Assembly (NCBI RefSeq): GCF_949987515.2
Contig: NC_082694.2
Coordinates: 11,897,958 to 11,961,957, forward strand
Length of the DNA stretch: 64,000 nt
Source: Delphinus delphis
Taxonomy: Eukaryota; Chordata; Mammalia; Artiodactyla; Delphinidae
Direction of reading: 5' to 3'
The notes beneath the pieces were generated by a model that searched no databases, was not told the origin of the DNA, and saw only the letters and a program-made list of their open reading frames with translations. Position 1 is the stretch's first letter. Each line of letters opens with the position of its first letter. The translations under genes and the position numbers were made by a program. This document shows positions 10,550 through 22,600 of this stretch, piece after piece.

Positions 10550-12731
10550 CAACAAAGTGACAGCAGTGAAAATAACCCCAATGGTGAGATCCTAGGGTTC
10601 CATGGTGGCTGCAGGCAGCTGGGCTCTGGCTGGGGACCCTGCGTAGTGGAATGACTCAGCAAAGCAATGGCCTGGGAGCAGAGAGGAGGCTGACCAAGAT
10701 TAATTGCTGTCAGGAGGAACATTCTTTTCAGCTGGCTAATCGCTCTCTTAAGATAATGAAAGTATTTTAGGTTTCTCTTTGTCCAGATGCAAATAAACGG
10801 GTGAGTTAAAGTCACTCCCAGTGCAAAAGAGAGCGTAGCACACACACAATGAAGATGGAATGGTTTCCCCCTAATTTTGCATACTTTCTCGTCTGCGCTT
10901 AAGTCTAAGAGATATTTATGCCTTCACCGGATTTACATTCAGATTTGTTTCTCACTTTGTAGGCTGACCCTTCTCCGTTGCCCCACAGGTTGTCAATTTC
11001 GAATATGATGCCCCTGATTTTGTAGCCCTGGCCCTAAAGAATTTCAGACAAGACCCCAGAATAAGAACCTACGTGTGGGGGTAGGGGAGTGATGAGGTGC
11101 CCCTCGTAGGATGGAACTCTGTCTTGGGGTTCTTTGTATCCTGCAAGGCTTGGCTCTAAGGAGCCCACAGCGTCTCCATACATGCTTTCTGGTTGATAAA
11201 TTTTCTCCGTAGGGATTATTGAAGACGTGTTTTGATGTTTCTAAGAGCTAGCTGCTGTGACACATGGCGAGTTGAGATGGGACAATGGCAGATCCAGTTG
11301 CGGCCATGGTATCACACCCCCGTGCATTGCACAAAGCCTCATGCGTTCGCTTATTCATCCATCTATTTGTTCAGCTGCCTCCTTCTACACAACATTCTGA
11401 CACTAGGCTTTGGGCTATGTGTGTGCTCTATGCACCTGGCCTAGTGTCTCCTTCAACTTGAGCCTGCTCTCTTAAGACACGATCGTGAGTACATCTCAAA
11501 GCCATGCTCCACCCTCCTCCCACTGGAGGACCAGAATGCCTCCTCTTGTTCCTCCAAGCCCAGGCATTGTGACTGTCACTGCCCATGAGAACCTCATAGC
11601 TCCCTGCCTGCCGCCCCTCACCCATCCCTTCTCCTTGGCCTCCTTCCTCACCGGTTCCTTGGAGCAGTGTTGAAACCATCACTTCCTCAGGCTCCCCCTG
11701 GGGTCCTCATGGGCCCATGCCAGATTCGTTGAGAGACTGCCCATTTTAGAACCAAAAGCCTTCCCACACAGGCCTTGTGTGAGATCTCCAACCTTTCCCC
11801 AGTTAAGATCAGCTTGTCACGTCCCCAGACTTCTTCAGATCCCAAGAAAAAGCAGTATAGCAAAGGCCCGTCCTTTCTTCTGTGCCCAGCCTGCACCCTG
11901 CCCTGTCCAAACCAAAGCAGAATCCAGCCCTGGGAGGTCGGGCTACCCTGCCTTTCTTGCCCGAAAGGCTTCTTCCCACCCACCTGAAGAGGATTCTCAG
12001 TTGTCTTTTTTATCTCCACTTGGCAACCCTCCAATCTCTAAAAAAATTTTTTTCTTGTTATATCACATTATACCAAATTTGAAAAAGAAAAAATAATCCC
12101 CCATCGCTTTCACCCCCAGACACAACCACAGTTATCATTTTGGTGGATTGACTCAGATTCCACTTCGCTGTGAACGTTGTTTCACTCGTTTGTCGTCCTT
12201 ATATACACACACGGACTTGTGTCCTGTTATTGTCACAGGCACTTTTCTATGTTGCTACGTTGTTCTCACGGTCATCGTTTCAATACCTAACACAATATTA
12301 AAACATTTGTCATGCACTATAATTTGAACACTTGATACATCTGTCAAAATGACAATTAACACTCTAATGAAACTTTCCTCCATATCTTGCTTTATTTTCT
12401 TTGGAGAGAGGGTCATGAACTCTTGCAATTCTTGACAGATAATGATAAATTGCTCTCCATGGGAGACTGTACAAATATATACTGTCAAGAGCAATGTATG
12501 AAGATAACAGTTTTTACCATATCCTTCCCAACGTTACAAATTGTCATTAAAATGTTAATTTTTCTTAGTGTATTAGACCAAAGCATAGTCCTTTATCGAT
12601 ATTTCAATTTGATGACTAATGTGAACGTTGACTGATTTTCCGTAGACTAGTTAAGTCACCGTGGCTCCAGGCCAGTTAAGTACCTGCAGTGTTTCCCTTT
12701 GGTTTCTATACCTTGGAAAGCTATTTTTCAT

Positions 12732-12845
12732 AGAACTTTGGCAAGCTCATTACCTCTGACCATTGATGCCAGGCACGCCATGCATCGCAGAGCTTTGGCA
12801 GGCTTGTCACTTCTGACCACCGATGCCAGGAAGGCCATGTTTTAT
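12732..12845 (+). repeat. Tandem dimer, 57-bp unit
   Basis: Two adjacent diverged copies begin at 12732 (agaactttggcaagctca) and 12789 (agagctttggcaggcttg). They share 'tctgacca', 'gatgccagg' and 'gccatg' in the same order and spacing. The period is 57 bp and the copies look roughly 80% identical by eye. No third copy was seen. Confidence 0.75.
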
Positions 12846-15134
12846 AGACCCAGCTCTGTGTTTATTTGGAAGTGGCTCTTCCCCCTCTCAGGAAAGACTT
12901 GGCAAGGGTCCTGTCCTGTCATGGTGAGTTAGGTGCCTGTCTCCCTTGGCTTGAGGAATTGGCCTGTGGCACTGGACTTGGGTACCAGGTGCCACCTCCT
13001 TCTTGGCTGTCCTCTTGGTGACACCTATACCTGAAGTGCCCAATGGCCACTGGTGTGGGAAAGTATTCCTGGACTGTTTGGTCACAGGTCAGTGGCATCT
13101 AAGGAGTGGCCCAGCAGCGAAGCCCCTCAAGGACTGGTGGCCTCACCAGAGAAGGCTGTAAATCATATGTCCCCTCCAACTGCCACCACAGCACCATGCT
13201 TGTCCTCTCAGTGCTCAGAAGACAAGCCAAGAGGGGGCCGGAGTCTCTCTAAGTCAAGCATAATGGGGCAGAAGGGGAGGTCTTGGCACATAAAATGCGC
13301 CCCTGCCTTGAGGCAAAGCCAAAAGCACTTCCTGTGTGCAACCAACAAATGTCTGTGGCACCTTTATGCTGTCCAAGCACCACTGACTACCTTCACAGCA
13401 GGACAGACCCTTCCAAAAGAACCACCTTCACTTGCCACGGCAGAAGCCTCCTTGAGCAGAGTCCTGGGGAGACAGAATGATGGAAATGACATCTTCCCAA
13501 GTAGGAGGAAGGCTGCACTTCCCCCGATTGCCTTGGTCCTCAGAAGTCTCTCAGCCAAGTCGTAGCACCCTTGGACTGTTGGGTTTCCCTGTACGGGTCC
13601 CTATCTCTGCCTCCTGCACAATGTCAAGGTCTCAGCAGAGACCTTATGAGCTGAGAAGCCTGAGATATCCCTCCTGTCTTTATCAAACACTTTTGAACGC
13701 CTACCATGAGCTAGACTCTGGAGAGATGAAGCTGAGTTAGACCAGGCCTGCCCTCTAGAAATTCACAGACAATGAAGTCCCTCATCAGAGTAATGTGGGC
13801 TGCTAGCTAGGCACAGACACCTAGCAGGAGCAGGGGTCAGGCAAGTTTCCCAGAAGACATGGAGCCTACGTTGAACTGGGGAGCTGGAGAGAGAAGAGAT
13901 TAAATGACAAAGGGCCCTGCGTGCTTGAAATGTCATCTTGAAAGCTCTGAGCCTCATAGTGTCAAGCCAGGGAGGTAGGGTATGGCTAACTTTGCGTTAA
14001 GGAAAGATTCCTTTGGCAGCCGTGTTGGGTGTGGATTAGAAGATCCGGAAGGCCAAGGGCAATGGTCTTACCCCAAGGAGGGAGTGATGAGTGCTCTGCT
14101 CAACTGGCAGCCGTGGGATGGGGAGAGCAAAGTGGCTTTCAGAGGCATGAAAGAGGAGATTCTGCCCAGCTTGGATTTGGTGGTGGTGGGAAAGGGAGCT
14201 TGCTGGCTTAGACAATGGACACATCCTTGCGGGAAAGAGAATGAGTTCACTTTGTAGGTGTTGAATTCTAGACACCGAGGAGACAACCAAGTGTTGTCCA
14301 GAGCATGGACATGTCCAAGCTGCCCAGGGCATGGCCCAGGGCAATGAGCTGAGACCCCATAGCAGCACAGCAGAGGTGGTTAAGTCCATGGGTGGGTGGG
14401 ACCAACCAAGGTCTGCGTATAGAGCAGGTGAGTCCTGAGGCCAGAGCTGGGCTCAATGACCTCTAAGAAGGCAATAAGAGAAAAGGACAGCGCAAAAGAG
14501 ATTGAGAAGCCCTGGCCAGAGCAGTTGGACAAAAAAGAGTTTCTGGAAGGAGGTATCTACTATGTCAAATGTTACAAGGAGGTTAGGAAAGAAAAAGATC
14601 AGGAAGTGTCTACTGGTTGGGACAAAGGAGAAACGGTGAGTATCAGTAGATGGTCCAGGAAACTTGGCTGTGAAAAAAAGTCAGGATGGAGAGGGGGATA
14701 TAGGGTCAAAGAGAGCATGTGTCAAGGTGGGAGATTTCAGTGCGTGTAGATGCATAGTGGGTTTCTTTCCATTGCGATATATAGACATACAGCACCTTTC
14801 TCTCTTGCAAAGGAGGGGTCAGGTTTCTTTGGCAACAGCTTCCGAAGCCTGCTTGGCTCTGGAAGGTGAATTTCTCCCATCTGTGCGTGGAAGCAGTTAA
14901 GTAGGATAGAGTGAGAGGTGTTCTATAAGAAAACTCAACAGGAGTGACTGAAGAAGGACCAGAGAGAGGGAAGAAGCATGAACAGCAAAAAGGAGGGGCT
15001 GAAAAGGGGAGGACCCAAAGGCATGCCTGGAGGAAAAGGGGTGACGTCGGCAGAGCTGGGTTGACTGGCCTCCCACTTGAAGTTACCTGCTTGGCCAGGT
15101 AACCTCAAACCTCAGTAAAGGTCGGTCATGCCCT
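12846..15134. other. Unique-looking non-coding sequence
   Basis: This is GC-moderate sequence with several frames of 60-170 codons (the longest at 13053-13565, plus strand), none with a recognisable domain. 13680-13900 has the look of a very old interspersed repeat ('cgcctaccatgagctagac'), at low confidence. No gene is supported. Confidence 0.4.
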
Positions 15135-15145
15135 AGTACTTTTTG

Positions 15146-15357
15146 TTTTTGTTTTTGTTTTTTGCGGCACGCGGGCCTCTCACTGTGTGGCCTCTCCCGT
15201 TGCGGAGCACAGGCTCCGGACGCGCAGGCTCAGCGGCCATGGCTCACGGGCCCAGCCGCTCCGCGGCATGTGGGATCTTCCCGAACCGGGGCACGATCCC
15301 ATGTCCCCTGCATCGGCAGGCAGACTCTCAACCACTGCGCCACCAGGGAAGCCCCCA
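15146..15357 (-). mobile_element. CHR-2-type tRNA-derived SINE
   Basis: This minus-strand copy has a tail with a (TTTTTG)n pattern, and its head abuts 15357. The 11-bp duplication agtactttttg lies at 15135-15145 and 15358-15368. It has a small deletion relative to its siblings near 15185 ('cactgtgtggcc' where others read cactgttgtggcc). Confidence 0.94.
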
Positions 15358-15639
15358 AGTACTTTTTGAGAGTAGAGTTCAGAGGGCTTAATTAGGGATG
15401 GGGGTCTTAGATCAATGTGGGGAGAAGAGAAAACAGCCCTAAGAATCAGAGTGTGAATGAGGGGGAGAATCCAGCAGCAGAGGTTACAAAGTACCAGGTT
15501 AAAGGCTGGTACTCCAGCCCAATTCACTGACTGTAACGGGAAGTAGGCTAGCAGGTATGGGAGCCCCAGGTACCTGATGCGTGGCTTCCGGAGGGAAAGA
15601 CCCAGGAAAGACAGAGAGGTTGAAGAAATAGGTCAATTT

Positions 15640-16640
15640 GACAAATAACCAATCACCATTTACCAGAGGCCAATTAATTGAAAACTGACTTGTTGAAAAT
15701 CAGTTTGCTGAAGAACCCATTTCCCTGATGAGTGATCCCTGGAATTCCCCCCAAAGTTGTTTTACTCTATGACTTTAAAAATTATAGAAATGTGTGTGCT
15801 ATGGTTTCTACAACACTGAAGATTTTCCTGTAGGTGTGGTTTGCTTTTTCACATATGTTTAGCAGTTCAGCTTGGTTTACAAGTTTTCAGGTGTATTTTC
15901 ACCAGGTATTTCCTTGTGGATTTCTCAGTCCATCTCTGGTAAATGTCAATCTTACGTGGGTTTCCATATTTCAGAAGCAGGGCACTTCTTGAATGCCCAA
16001 TGTATATATATTTGGTGCCCGTGGATGGATTTTCCCTCAACTGCGTTTACTGTCAACTCTAATTTAAAGACTTGTGCCTAAATTGAACTATATCTCCCAC
16101 TTTGGGATTTTGCCATTGGGGAAGTTGTCATGGATATGTGAAAATTAACATGCAGAAGAAACATTTATTTGGCTGACTGCCAAACCACTTTGAAAAAAAA
16201 AAGAGAGAAGTTGCAAATTGGTGTAAAATTACGCTTGAAGGGCAAACTATCTTCTCTGCAAACCAAAGGTTAAAGGCTCGTGCATTACCAAAACCTTTTC
16301 TAAGTAATTTTTGAGCAGTAGTCAGCTTTAGAATGTGAAGCACATACCCATAAATCCAATATAAAACAGTGGTGGAGAAACCAAAAATAAAACTTCTAAA
16401 CTAGAGAAACACCAACAGCCAAAATGTTGAAAAGCATCATTAACGGCTTTTGAAACTTCCTGTGCCACACCTATTATGACACATTTTGTAAGTAATTAAG
16501 AGAAATACGTTTTGGGGGCTTTGGCAGTCTGTGGAATTGGTCACTTGGCAAACTGATCTTTAATAAGTTGGCTTTTTGGTCACAGTGAGATTTGGCGTTT
16601 GGTAAATGGTCTTTCAGAAAATGGCTCTGTTTCTGCAGTC
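15640..16640. mobile_element. Putative inverted-repeat-ended element, unclassified
   Basis: The ends are imperfect inverted repeats. The left end has accatttacc at 15655-15664 and atcagtttgc at 15699-15708. The reverse complement of 16541-16640 has the same two words in the same order, 53 bp apart instead of 44, with further matches (ggccaa/cgccaa, 'gaacccatttcc'/'gaccaattcc'). About 0.8 kb of non-coding sequence lies between. This is what a decayed non-autonomous DNA transposon would look like, but no TSD or transposase was found and the outer limits are uncertain. Confidence 0.4.
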
Positions 16641-16684
16641 AAATGCTCTACCTGCGAACTCTACCCCCAAATGGCTCTGTTTCT
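16619..16684 (+). repeat. 16-bp direct repeat, 50-bp period
   Basis: aaatggctctgtttct occurs perfectly at 16619-16634 and 16669-16684. The first copy lies at the edge of the putative inverted-repeat element. Confidence 0.85.
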
Positions 16685-18299
16685 CAAGAAGACGGTGAGA
16701 AGGAGGCTGACGGAGAGACTTAGCTGGTTCTGAAAAGGGGGAGGGATGTGATCCCAAGATTTAGATTCTGCTGGAAAGGAGGGGAAGGAGGAAAGCAAGG
16801 TTATGCACAGAGCTGGGCATGAGAAGAGTTAATTCCAGAGGCATGGAGAGTGGGTCCTTTTGTTGAAAGGGGTAAGAACATCTGAGAACAGAGAGTCTGG
16901 GAGCAGAAGTGCCTGGGGCCTCGAAGAGAGGAAGCAGCTCGCTGGGCACAGGGAAGCTGGTCCAGCTGGGACCCAACCAGAGAAGCTCCGCTGCACACCT
17001 ACCGGTGTGATTTCTTCAGTGGTCCTCCACATCCTGGGTGTGACCAGCTGGATTGCTTTGGGGGTTTGGGGTTTTCCTGGGCAGGTGCTATGGGAAGATA
17101 AGGGAGGAAGAGATTCGAGGATGATGGAGAGAAGGATTAGGAATGAGAAGCCCTAGAAGCCAAGATGGTCATGAAGGCAGAAGTAGGGGAATGCGGCCGG
17201 GCGGAACCGGGGTCTCCGTGCGGTAGTGTCTGCTGAGAGTGAAGCAGCTGGGGAAGAGGAGAGTGGGTGGGAAAACTGGAAACGGAGTTAAGACTCTGAG
17301 GTGGAACAGTGCTGGGGGCACCAGGGTCTCCTGTGGCCTTGGGGGCACTGGAGGGAGTGTGAGGTGGGAGAGGGACCTTGGAGCTCAGATCGATCAGGGG
17401 ACATGGGAGGCCATGGCATTGGCTGAGTCAGCCACAGACTGTGAAGTTGCCCGAATGAGATGTGAGAGAATATTTCGTGCTGTTCTCAGGCCCAGCTCCA
17501 AGCGCTCCACCTCACTTCTACACACGCACACACACTACCCTCACCACCACCGGCTCTGTTGCTGCTTCCACCACCACCATTAACTCTCCTCCCACAGAGA
17601 ACAAAGGGTTTTTAAGCACTCCTCCTGGCCTCCCCCTCTCCCCATCCCTGGGTCCTTCCTCCTTGTCCCTGCCTGGATGGCAATTAACACAGTCATAACT
17701 CTGGAACCCGCCTCTGTTTCTGGGCAGACATAGCCATTCATCCATGAGAGAATAAAATTAATCTATTTCTGTCTTCATGCTGCCCCGAATGTCTTTCCTC
17801 CCACTCCCAGGGGACGGCACTACCACTCCCCATGCTCCTCAAGTTCCTTTCCATCCTTCACTCTCCCTGTCTGCCCTGGAGGCAGCCTCAGCCCTCTGCT
17901 GGTGACGGTGTCCCCCTGGGGAGCCTCTGACCTACATCAACTCCTCACCCTCTTCTCGGAGCTCAGCCACAGCCTGGAGTGCAACAGTGACTCCTGGGGT
18001 TGTGGACTGGAAAGCCCTATTAAAATGCTAATATGGCATCTGGAAGGGGTAAAGTATTAAAACAGCAATGAACATTCAGTTCTGAGGCTTCCTCCTGCTT
18101 TGAGCAGTCTAGGGAATGCAACTCACAGGGCTGTGCATCACATGCTGAATGACATTTCTAACCTGTCCTACACCTGCCATTATCCATACGAAGCTTCCCC
18201 TTCTCTCACGCTGAAGGCCAGGCACCACCCAGGGACCCCCAGACCTCAGGGATCTGGCAGCTGCCACTGCCCAGTGTCACACAGAAACATAACAGGAAA
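16685..18299. other. Unique-looking non-coding sequence
   Basis: No gene or dispersed repeat is recognised. 17513-17580 is low-complexity (CA- and CCA-rich). Short frames on both strands around 16760-17160 show no known domain. Confidence 0.45.
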
Positions 18300-18805
18300 A
18301 TCTCAAATACTTAAAAGCTAGACAACCTACTTCCAGATAATCCATGGTTCAGAGAGGAAGTCTCAAGGGAAGCAGACACTGAACTGAATGAAAATGAAAA
18401 TATGACACATCAACATTTGTGGGATTTTTAAAGCAACGCTTAGAAGAAATTTTATACTGTTAATGCTTTCGTTAGAAAAGAGGAACATTTTCAAATGAGT
18501 AACCTAAACTCTCACCTCAGGAACCTAGAAAAAGAAGAGCAAAACTAATCCCAAAGCAAGCAGAGAGAAGAAAATAAGAAGATATGAACAGAAAGCAATG
18601 AAAGTGAAAGCAAACAAAAAAACAAAAAAAAAAAAAAAAGAAAGAGAGAAAATTCATGAAACAAAAGCCAGCCCTTGAAAAGATCAATAAAATTAACAAA
18701 CCTCTAGCAAGACTGACCAGAAAAGGGAAAGAAGACACAAATTACCAATATCAGGAATGAAGCAGGAAAAATCACTACAGGTCCTGCAGACCTCAGAAGG
18801 TTAAT
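18300..18805 (+). mobile_element. L1M-type LINE-1, ORF2 fragment (left part)
   Basis: 'actgaatgaaaatgaaaata', 'gaacctagaaaaagaagag' and 'gaccagaaaagggaaagaag' are sense L1 ORF2 landmarks between the endonuclease and reverse-transcriptase regions. An A-rich interruption lies at 18614-18643. The element is cut by the younger L1 and continues at 20717. Confidence 0.75.
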
Positions 18806-18820
18806 AAGAAAATAGTATGA

Positions 18821-20250
18821 GACCTAGGAATAAACCTACCTAAGGAGACAAAAGACCTGTATGCAGAAAATTATAAGACACTGATGAAAGAAATTAAAGA
18901 TGATACAAACAGATGGAGAGATATACCATGTTCTTGGATTGGAAGAATCAACATTGTGAAAATGACTATACTACCCAAAGCAATCTACAGATTCAATGCA
19001 ATCCCTATCAAATGACCAATGGCATTTTTCACAGAACTGGAAAAAAAATTTCACAATTTGTATGGAAACACAAAAGACCCCGAATAGCTAAAGCAATCTT
19101 GAGAAAGGAAAACGGAGCTGGAGGAATCAGGCTTCCTGACTTCAGACTATACTACAAAGCTACAGTAATCAAGACAGTATGGTACTGGCACAAAAACAGA
19201 AATATAGATCAATGGAACAGGATAGAAAGCCCAGAGACAAGCCCACGCACATATGGTCACCTTATTTTTGATAGAGGAGGCAAGAATATACAATGGAGAA
19301 AAGACAGCCTCTTCAATAAGTGGTGCTGGGAAAAGCTGGACAGCTACATGTAAAAGAATGAAATTTGAACACTCCCTAACATCATACACAAAAATAAACT
19401 CAAAATGGATTAAAGACCTAAATGTAAGTCCAGACACTATAAAACTCTTCAAGGAAAACGTAGGCAGAACGCTCTATGACATAAATCACAGCAAGATCCT
19501 TTTTGACCCACCTCCTAGAGAAGTGGAAATAAAAACAAAAATAAACAAATGGGACCTAATGAAACTTAAAAGCTTTTGCACAGCAAAGGAAACCATAAAC
19601 AAGACGAAAAGACAACCCTCAGAATGGGAGAAAATATTTACAAATGAAGCAACTGACAAAGGATTAATCTCCAAAATTTACAAGCAGCTCATGCAGCTCA
19701 GTATCAAAAAAACAAACAACCCAATCCAAAAATGGGCAGAAGACCTAAATAGACATTTCTCCAAAGAAGGTATACAGCTTGCCAGCAAACACATGAAAGG
19801 ATGCTCAACATCACTAATCATTAGAGAAATGCAAATCAAAACTACAATGAGATATCATCTCACACCAGTCAGAATGGCCATCATCAAAAAATCTCCAAAC
19901 AATAAATGCTGGAGAGCGTGTGGAGAAAAGGGAACCCTCTTGCACTGTTGGTGGGAATGTAAATTGGTACAGCCACTATGGAGAACAGTATGGACGTTCC
20001 TGAAGAAACTAAAAATAGAACTACCATACGACCCAGCAATCCCACTACTGGGCATATACCCTGAGAAAGCGATAATTCAAAAAGAGTCATGTACCACAAT
20101 GTTCATTGCAACTCTATTTACAATAGCCAGGGCATGGAAGCAAACTAAGTGTCCATCGATAAAAATGGATAAAGAAGATGTGGCACATATGTACAATGCA
20201 ATATTACTCAGCCATAAATAGAAACGAAATTATTTGTAGTGAGATGGATG
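18821..20250 (+). pseudogene. L1 ORF2 C-terminal third, frameshifted
   Basis: The product would be the post-RT part of L1 ORF2p. An upstream frame carries [20 protein letters not shown], and a downstream frame carries [38 protein letters not shown] and the C-X3-C-X7-H-X4-C stretch [18 protein letters not shown] (19906-19960). The two frames are joined by an apparent one-base insertion near 19331-19335 (gggaaaagctgg where gggaaaactgg is expected). A second shift near 20157-20163 costs the last codons. No catalytic domain is present, so this is a dead fragment. The start is set by the insertion boundary, not by a methionine. Confidence 0.88.
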
Positions 20251-20701
20251 GACCTAGAGACTGTCATACAGAGTGAAGTAAGTCAGAAAGAGAAAAACAA
20301 ATACCATATGCTAACACATATATATGGAATCTAAAAAAGAAAAAAAGGTTCTGAAGAACCTAGGGGCAGGGCGGGAATAAAGACGCAGATGTAGAGAATG
20401 GACTTGAGGACACGGGGAGGGGGAAGGGTAAGCTGGGACAAAGTGAGAGAGTGGAATGGACTTATATATACTACCAAATGTAAAATAAATAGCTAGTGGG
20501 AAGCAGCTGCATAGCACAGGGAGATCAGCTCCGTGCTTTGTGACCACCTAGAGGGGTGGGATAGGGAGGGTGGGAGGGAGATGCAAGAGGGAAGAGATTT
20601 GGGGATATATGTATATGTATAGCTGATTCACTTTGTTGTAAAGCAGAAACTAACACACCATTGTAAAGCAATTATACTCCAATAAAGGTGTTTAAAAAAA
20701 A
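18821..20701 (+). mobile_element. Younger LINE-1, 5'-truncated, clean 15-bp TSD
   Basis: This 1.9-kb sense copy begins in ORF2 just after the reverse-transcriptase core. It runs through the ORF2 C-terminus and a 3'UTR ending 'actccaataaaggtg' plus an A-rich tail. The perfect duplication aagaaaatagtatga lies at 18806-18820 and 20702-20716. Its 3'UTR is nearly the same as the fragment at 37424-37973, so both belong to one young family. It lacks the endonuclease and reverse-transcriptase active sites. Confidence 0.95.
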
Positions 20702-20716
20702 AAGAAAATAGTATGA

Positions 20717-22045
20717 ATAACTCTACATATATACATTGGGCAACTTACATTAAATTTAAGCTTAAAAACACAAGCTACCACAACTCATCAATATGAAATA
20801 GATAATATAAACAGCTTTATAACTGGTAAGGAAATTCAATTCATTATTTTAAAACTGGGCGTGACACTTAAAGCACATTCCATAAAATGAAAATTGACAA
20901 ATTGGACTTTACAAAAGTTAAAAACATTTGTTAGTGAAATACCCTGTTAAAAGGATGAAAATACATGCTGTATATTACAAGACAATATTTTCAAATAATT
21001 CCAATAGTCAATATTCAATAAAGGACTCATATCTAGAATTTATAAAGACCTGTCAAATCTCAACAATAAAAAAATAAACAATCCTATTAGAACTTGGGTC
21101 AAAGAATTGGAGAGGTATTTCATCAAAGAGGATATATGGGTGGCAAATAAGCACGTGAAAAGATCTTGAACTTCACTAGCCATGGGGAGATGCAAATTAA
21201 GACCACCATCAGATATTACTACATATCTATCAGAACAGCTAAAATAAAATTTAAAATAGTGACAATATCAAATGCTGGCCCAGATGGTAAGAAACCAGAT
21301 ATCCTACATTGCTGGTGAGAATATAAAATGGTACAGCTACTCTGGAAAATAGTTGAGAAGTTTCTTAACAAACTAAGCATACACTTTCTATATGACATAG
21401 CCTTTATACTCCTGGACATTTATGCCAGGTAACTAGAAGCTTTAGTGCCACACAAAAACTTGTACGTGATTCGTTATGGCAGTTTTACATGTAATAACCG
21501 AAACCTGTGAACCAGCTAAATGTCTTACAGTATAAGAATGATTAAACAAAATGATACATCCATACCATAGAAAACTACTCAGTAATAGAAAGGAAGAAAC
21601 TCTTGATACATGCAACAACTTGAATAGATCTTAAGGGTGTTATATTGAGTAAAAAAAGCAAATCTCAAAAGATCACATATTGCATGATTCCATTTATACA
21701 AAATTACAGAGACGGAGATTAGACTAACAATTACCGGGGGAGTAGTGGGTGTAACTCTAAAGGGTAGCACGAGGGAGTACTTTGTAGTGAGGGAATGGTT
21801 CTGTACCTTGATTGCAGTGGTGGTTATAGGAATCTACATCTGTGATAAAAGGTATAGAACCACACACACACACACACACACGCACGCACACACACATTTT
21901 ACTCATGTCAATTTCCTGGTTTTCTTATGATACTGTAGTTAGGTAAGATGTTAACCACAGGGGGAAACTATAGAGAAGAGTACATGAGAACTTATCTTTA
22001 CAACTTCGTATGAATCTATAATTATTTTAAAATAAGAAGTTTTTC
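20717..22045 (+). mobile_element. L1M-type LINE-1, ORF2 end and 3'UTR (right part)
   Basis: This continues the old sense L1 after the nested insertion. 'ggactcatatctagaattta', 'gcaaattaagaccaccatca', 'tgattccatttatacaaaa' and a CA-rich run typical of L1M 3'UTRs are present. ORF2 frames are fully broken. The element ends in AT-rich sequence near 22045. Confidence 0.78.
21861..21896. repeat. CA-rich microsatellite
   Basis: An imperfect (CA)n run with two CG interruptions lies in the L1M 3'UTR, where such runs are common. Confidence 0.93.
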
Positions 22046-22600
22046 TTTTGTTTGTTTGGGTTTTGTTTGTTTGTTTTTATATTGTTCCATTGCTTTCTGG
22101 CCTACATGGTTTCTGATGAGAAATTTGCAGTCCTTTAAATAATTGCTCCTCTATAAACAACAGGTCATTTTTTTGCTGGCTGCTTTCAAGATGTTTCCTT
22201 TGTTCCTAGTTTTCAGTGGTTTAATTATGATGTGTCTAGTGTTGACTTGTTTGAGTTTATCCTATTTAGAATTCTCTGAGCTTCTTGAATCTACAAGTTT
22301 GTCTTTTGCCAAAGTTGGAAAAGTGTCCCACCATTATTTCTCCACATGTTTTTTTCAGCTCCCCTCTATTTATCTTCTCTTTCTGGGACTTTGATAATAC
22401 AAATATTGTCATCATTTTCTATCATCATGAGTCTTCCTTCTGAGAGACATCTTTACTTTCCTAGAATTCTCATCTTTGGGCCAAGTCTGCATTGTTCATC
22501 TCCAAGCTGCAGTAACTCCCATACACTTGCCTTCTTTGCATTCACTCTTGGGTTCCCAGACCTAGCTGGCAAGTGGTCAGCATGAGGTTTCCTTCACAAT
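22046..22600 (-). mobile_element. L1 ORF1 antisense fragment
   Basis: 'ctacatggtttctgatgaga', 'ttttcagtggtttaattat', 'gagcttcttgaatctacaag' and 'ttctctttctgggactttg' are the antisense L1 ORF1 pattern also seen at 6740-7100 and 43130-43450. It abuts the sense L1 3' end, so two oppositely oriented L1 pieces meet here. The right limit is vague. Confidence 0.65.

Larger units (their letters stand above)
9826..12731. other. Non-coding stretch with two microsatellites
   Basis: No gene is recognised. 10010-10260 and 12040-12640 loosely resemble old L1 3'UTR sequence ('acaaaagtaatataaactc', 'cacccccagacacaaccaca'), but I cannot place them firmly. 11230-12030 is GC-richer and has frames up to 115 codons on both strands with no recognisable domain; I treat them as chance frames. 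Confidence 0.45.

Noticed and set aside
19253..20221. A 322-codon plus-strand frame that could be taken for a host gene
   Set aside because: It is the L1 ORF2 C-terminal region, lies wholly inside a TSD-flanked L1, and joins another frame through a one-base insertion.
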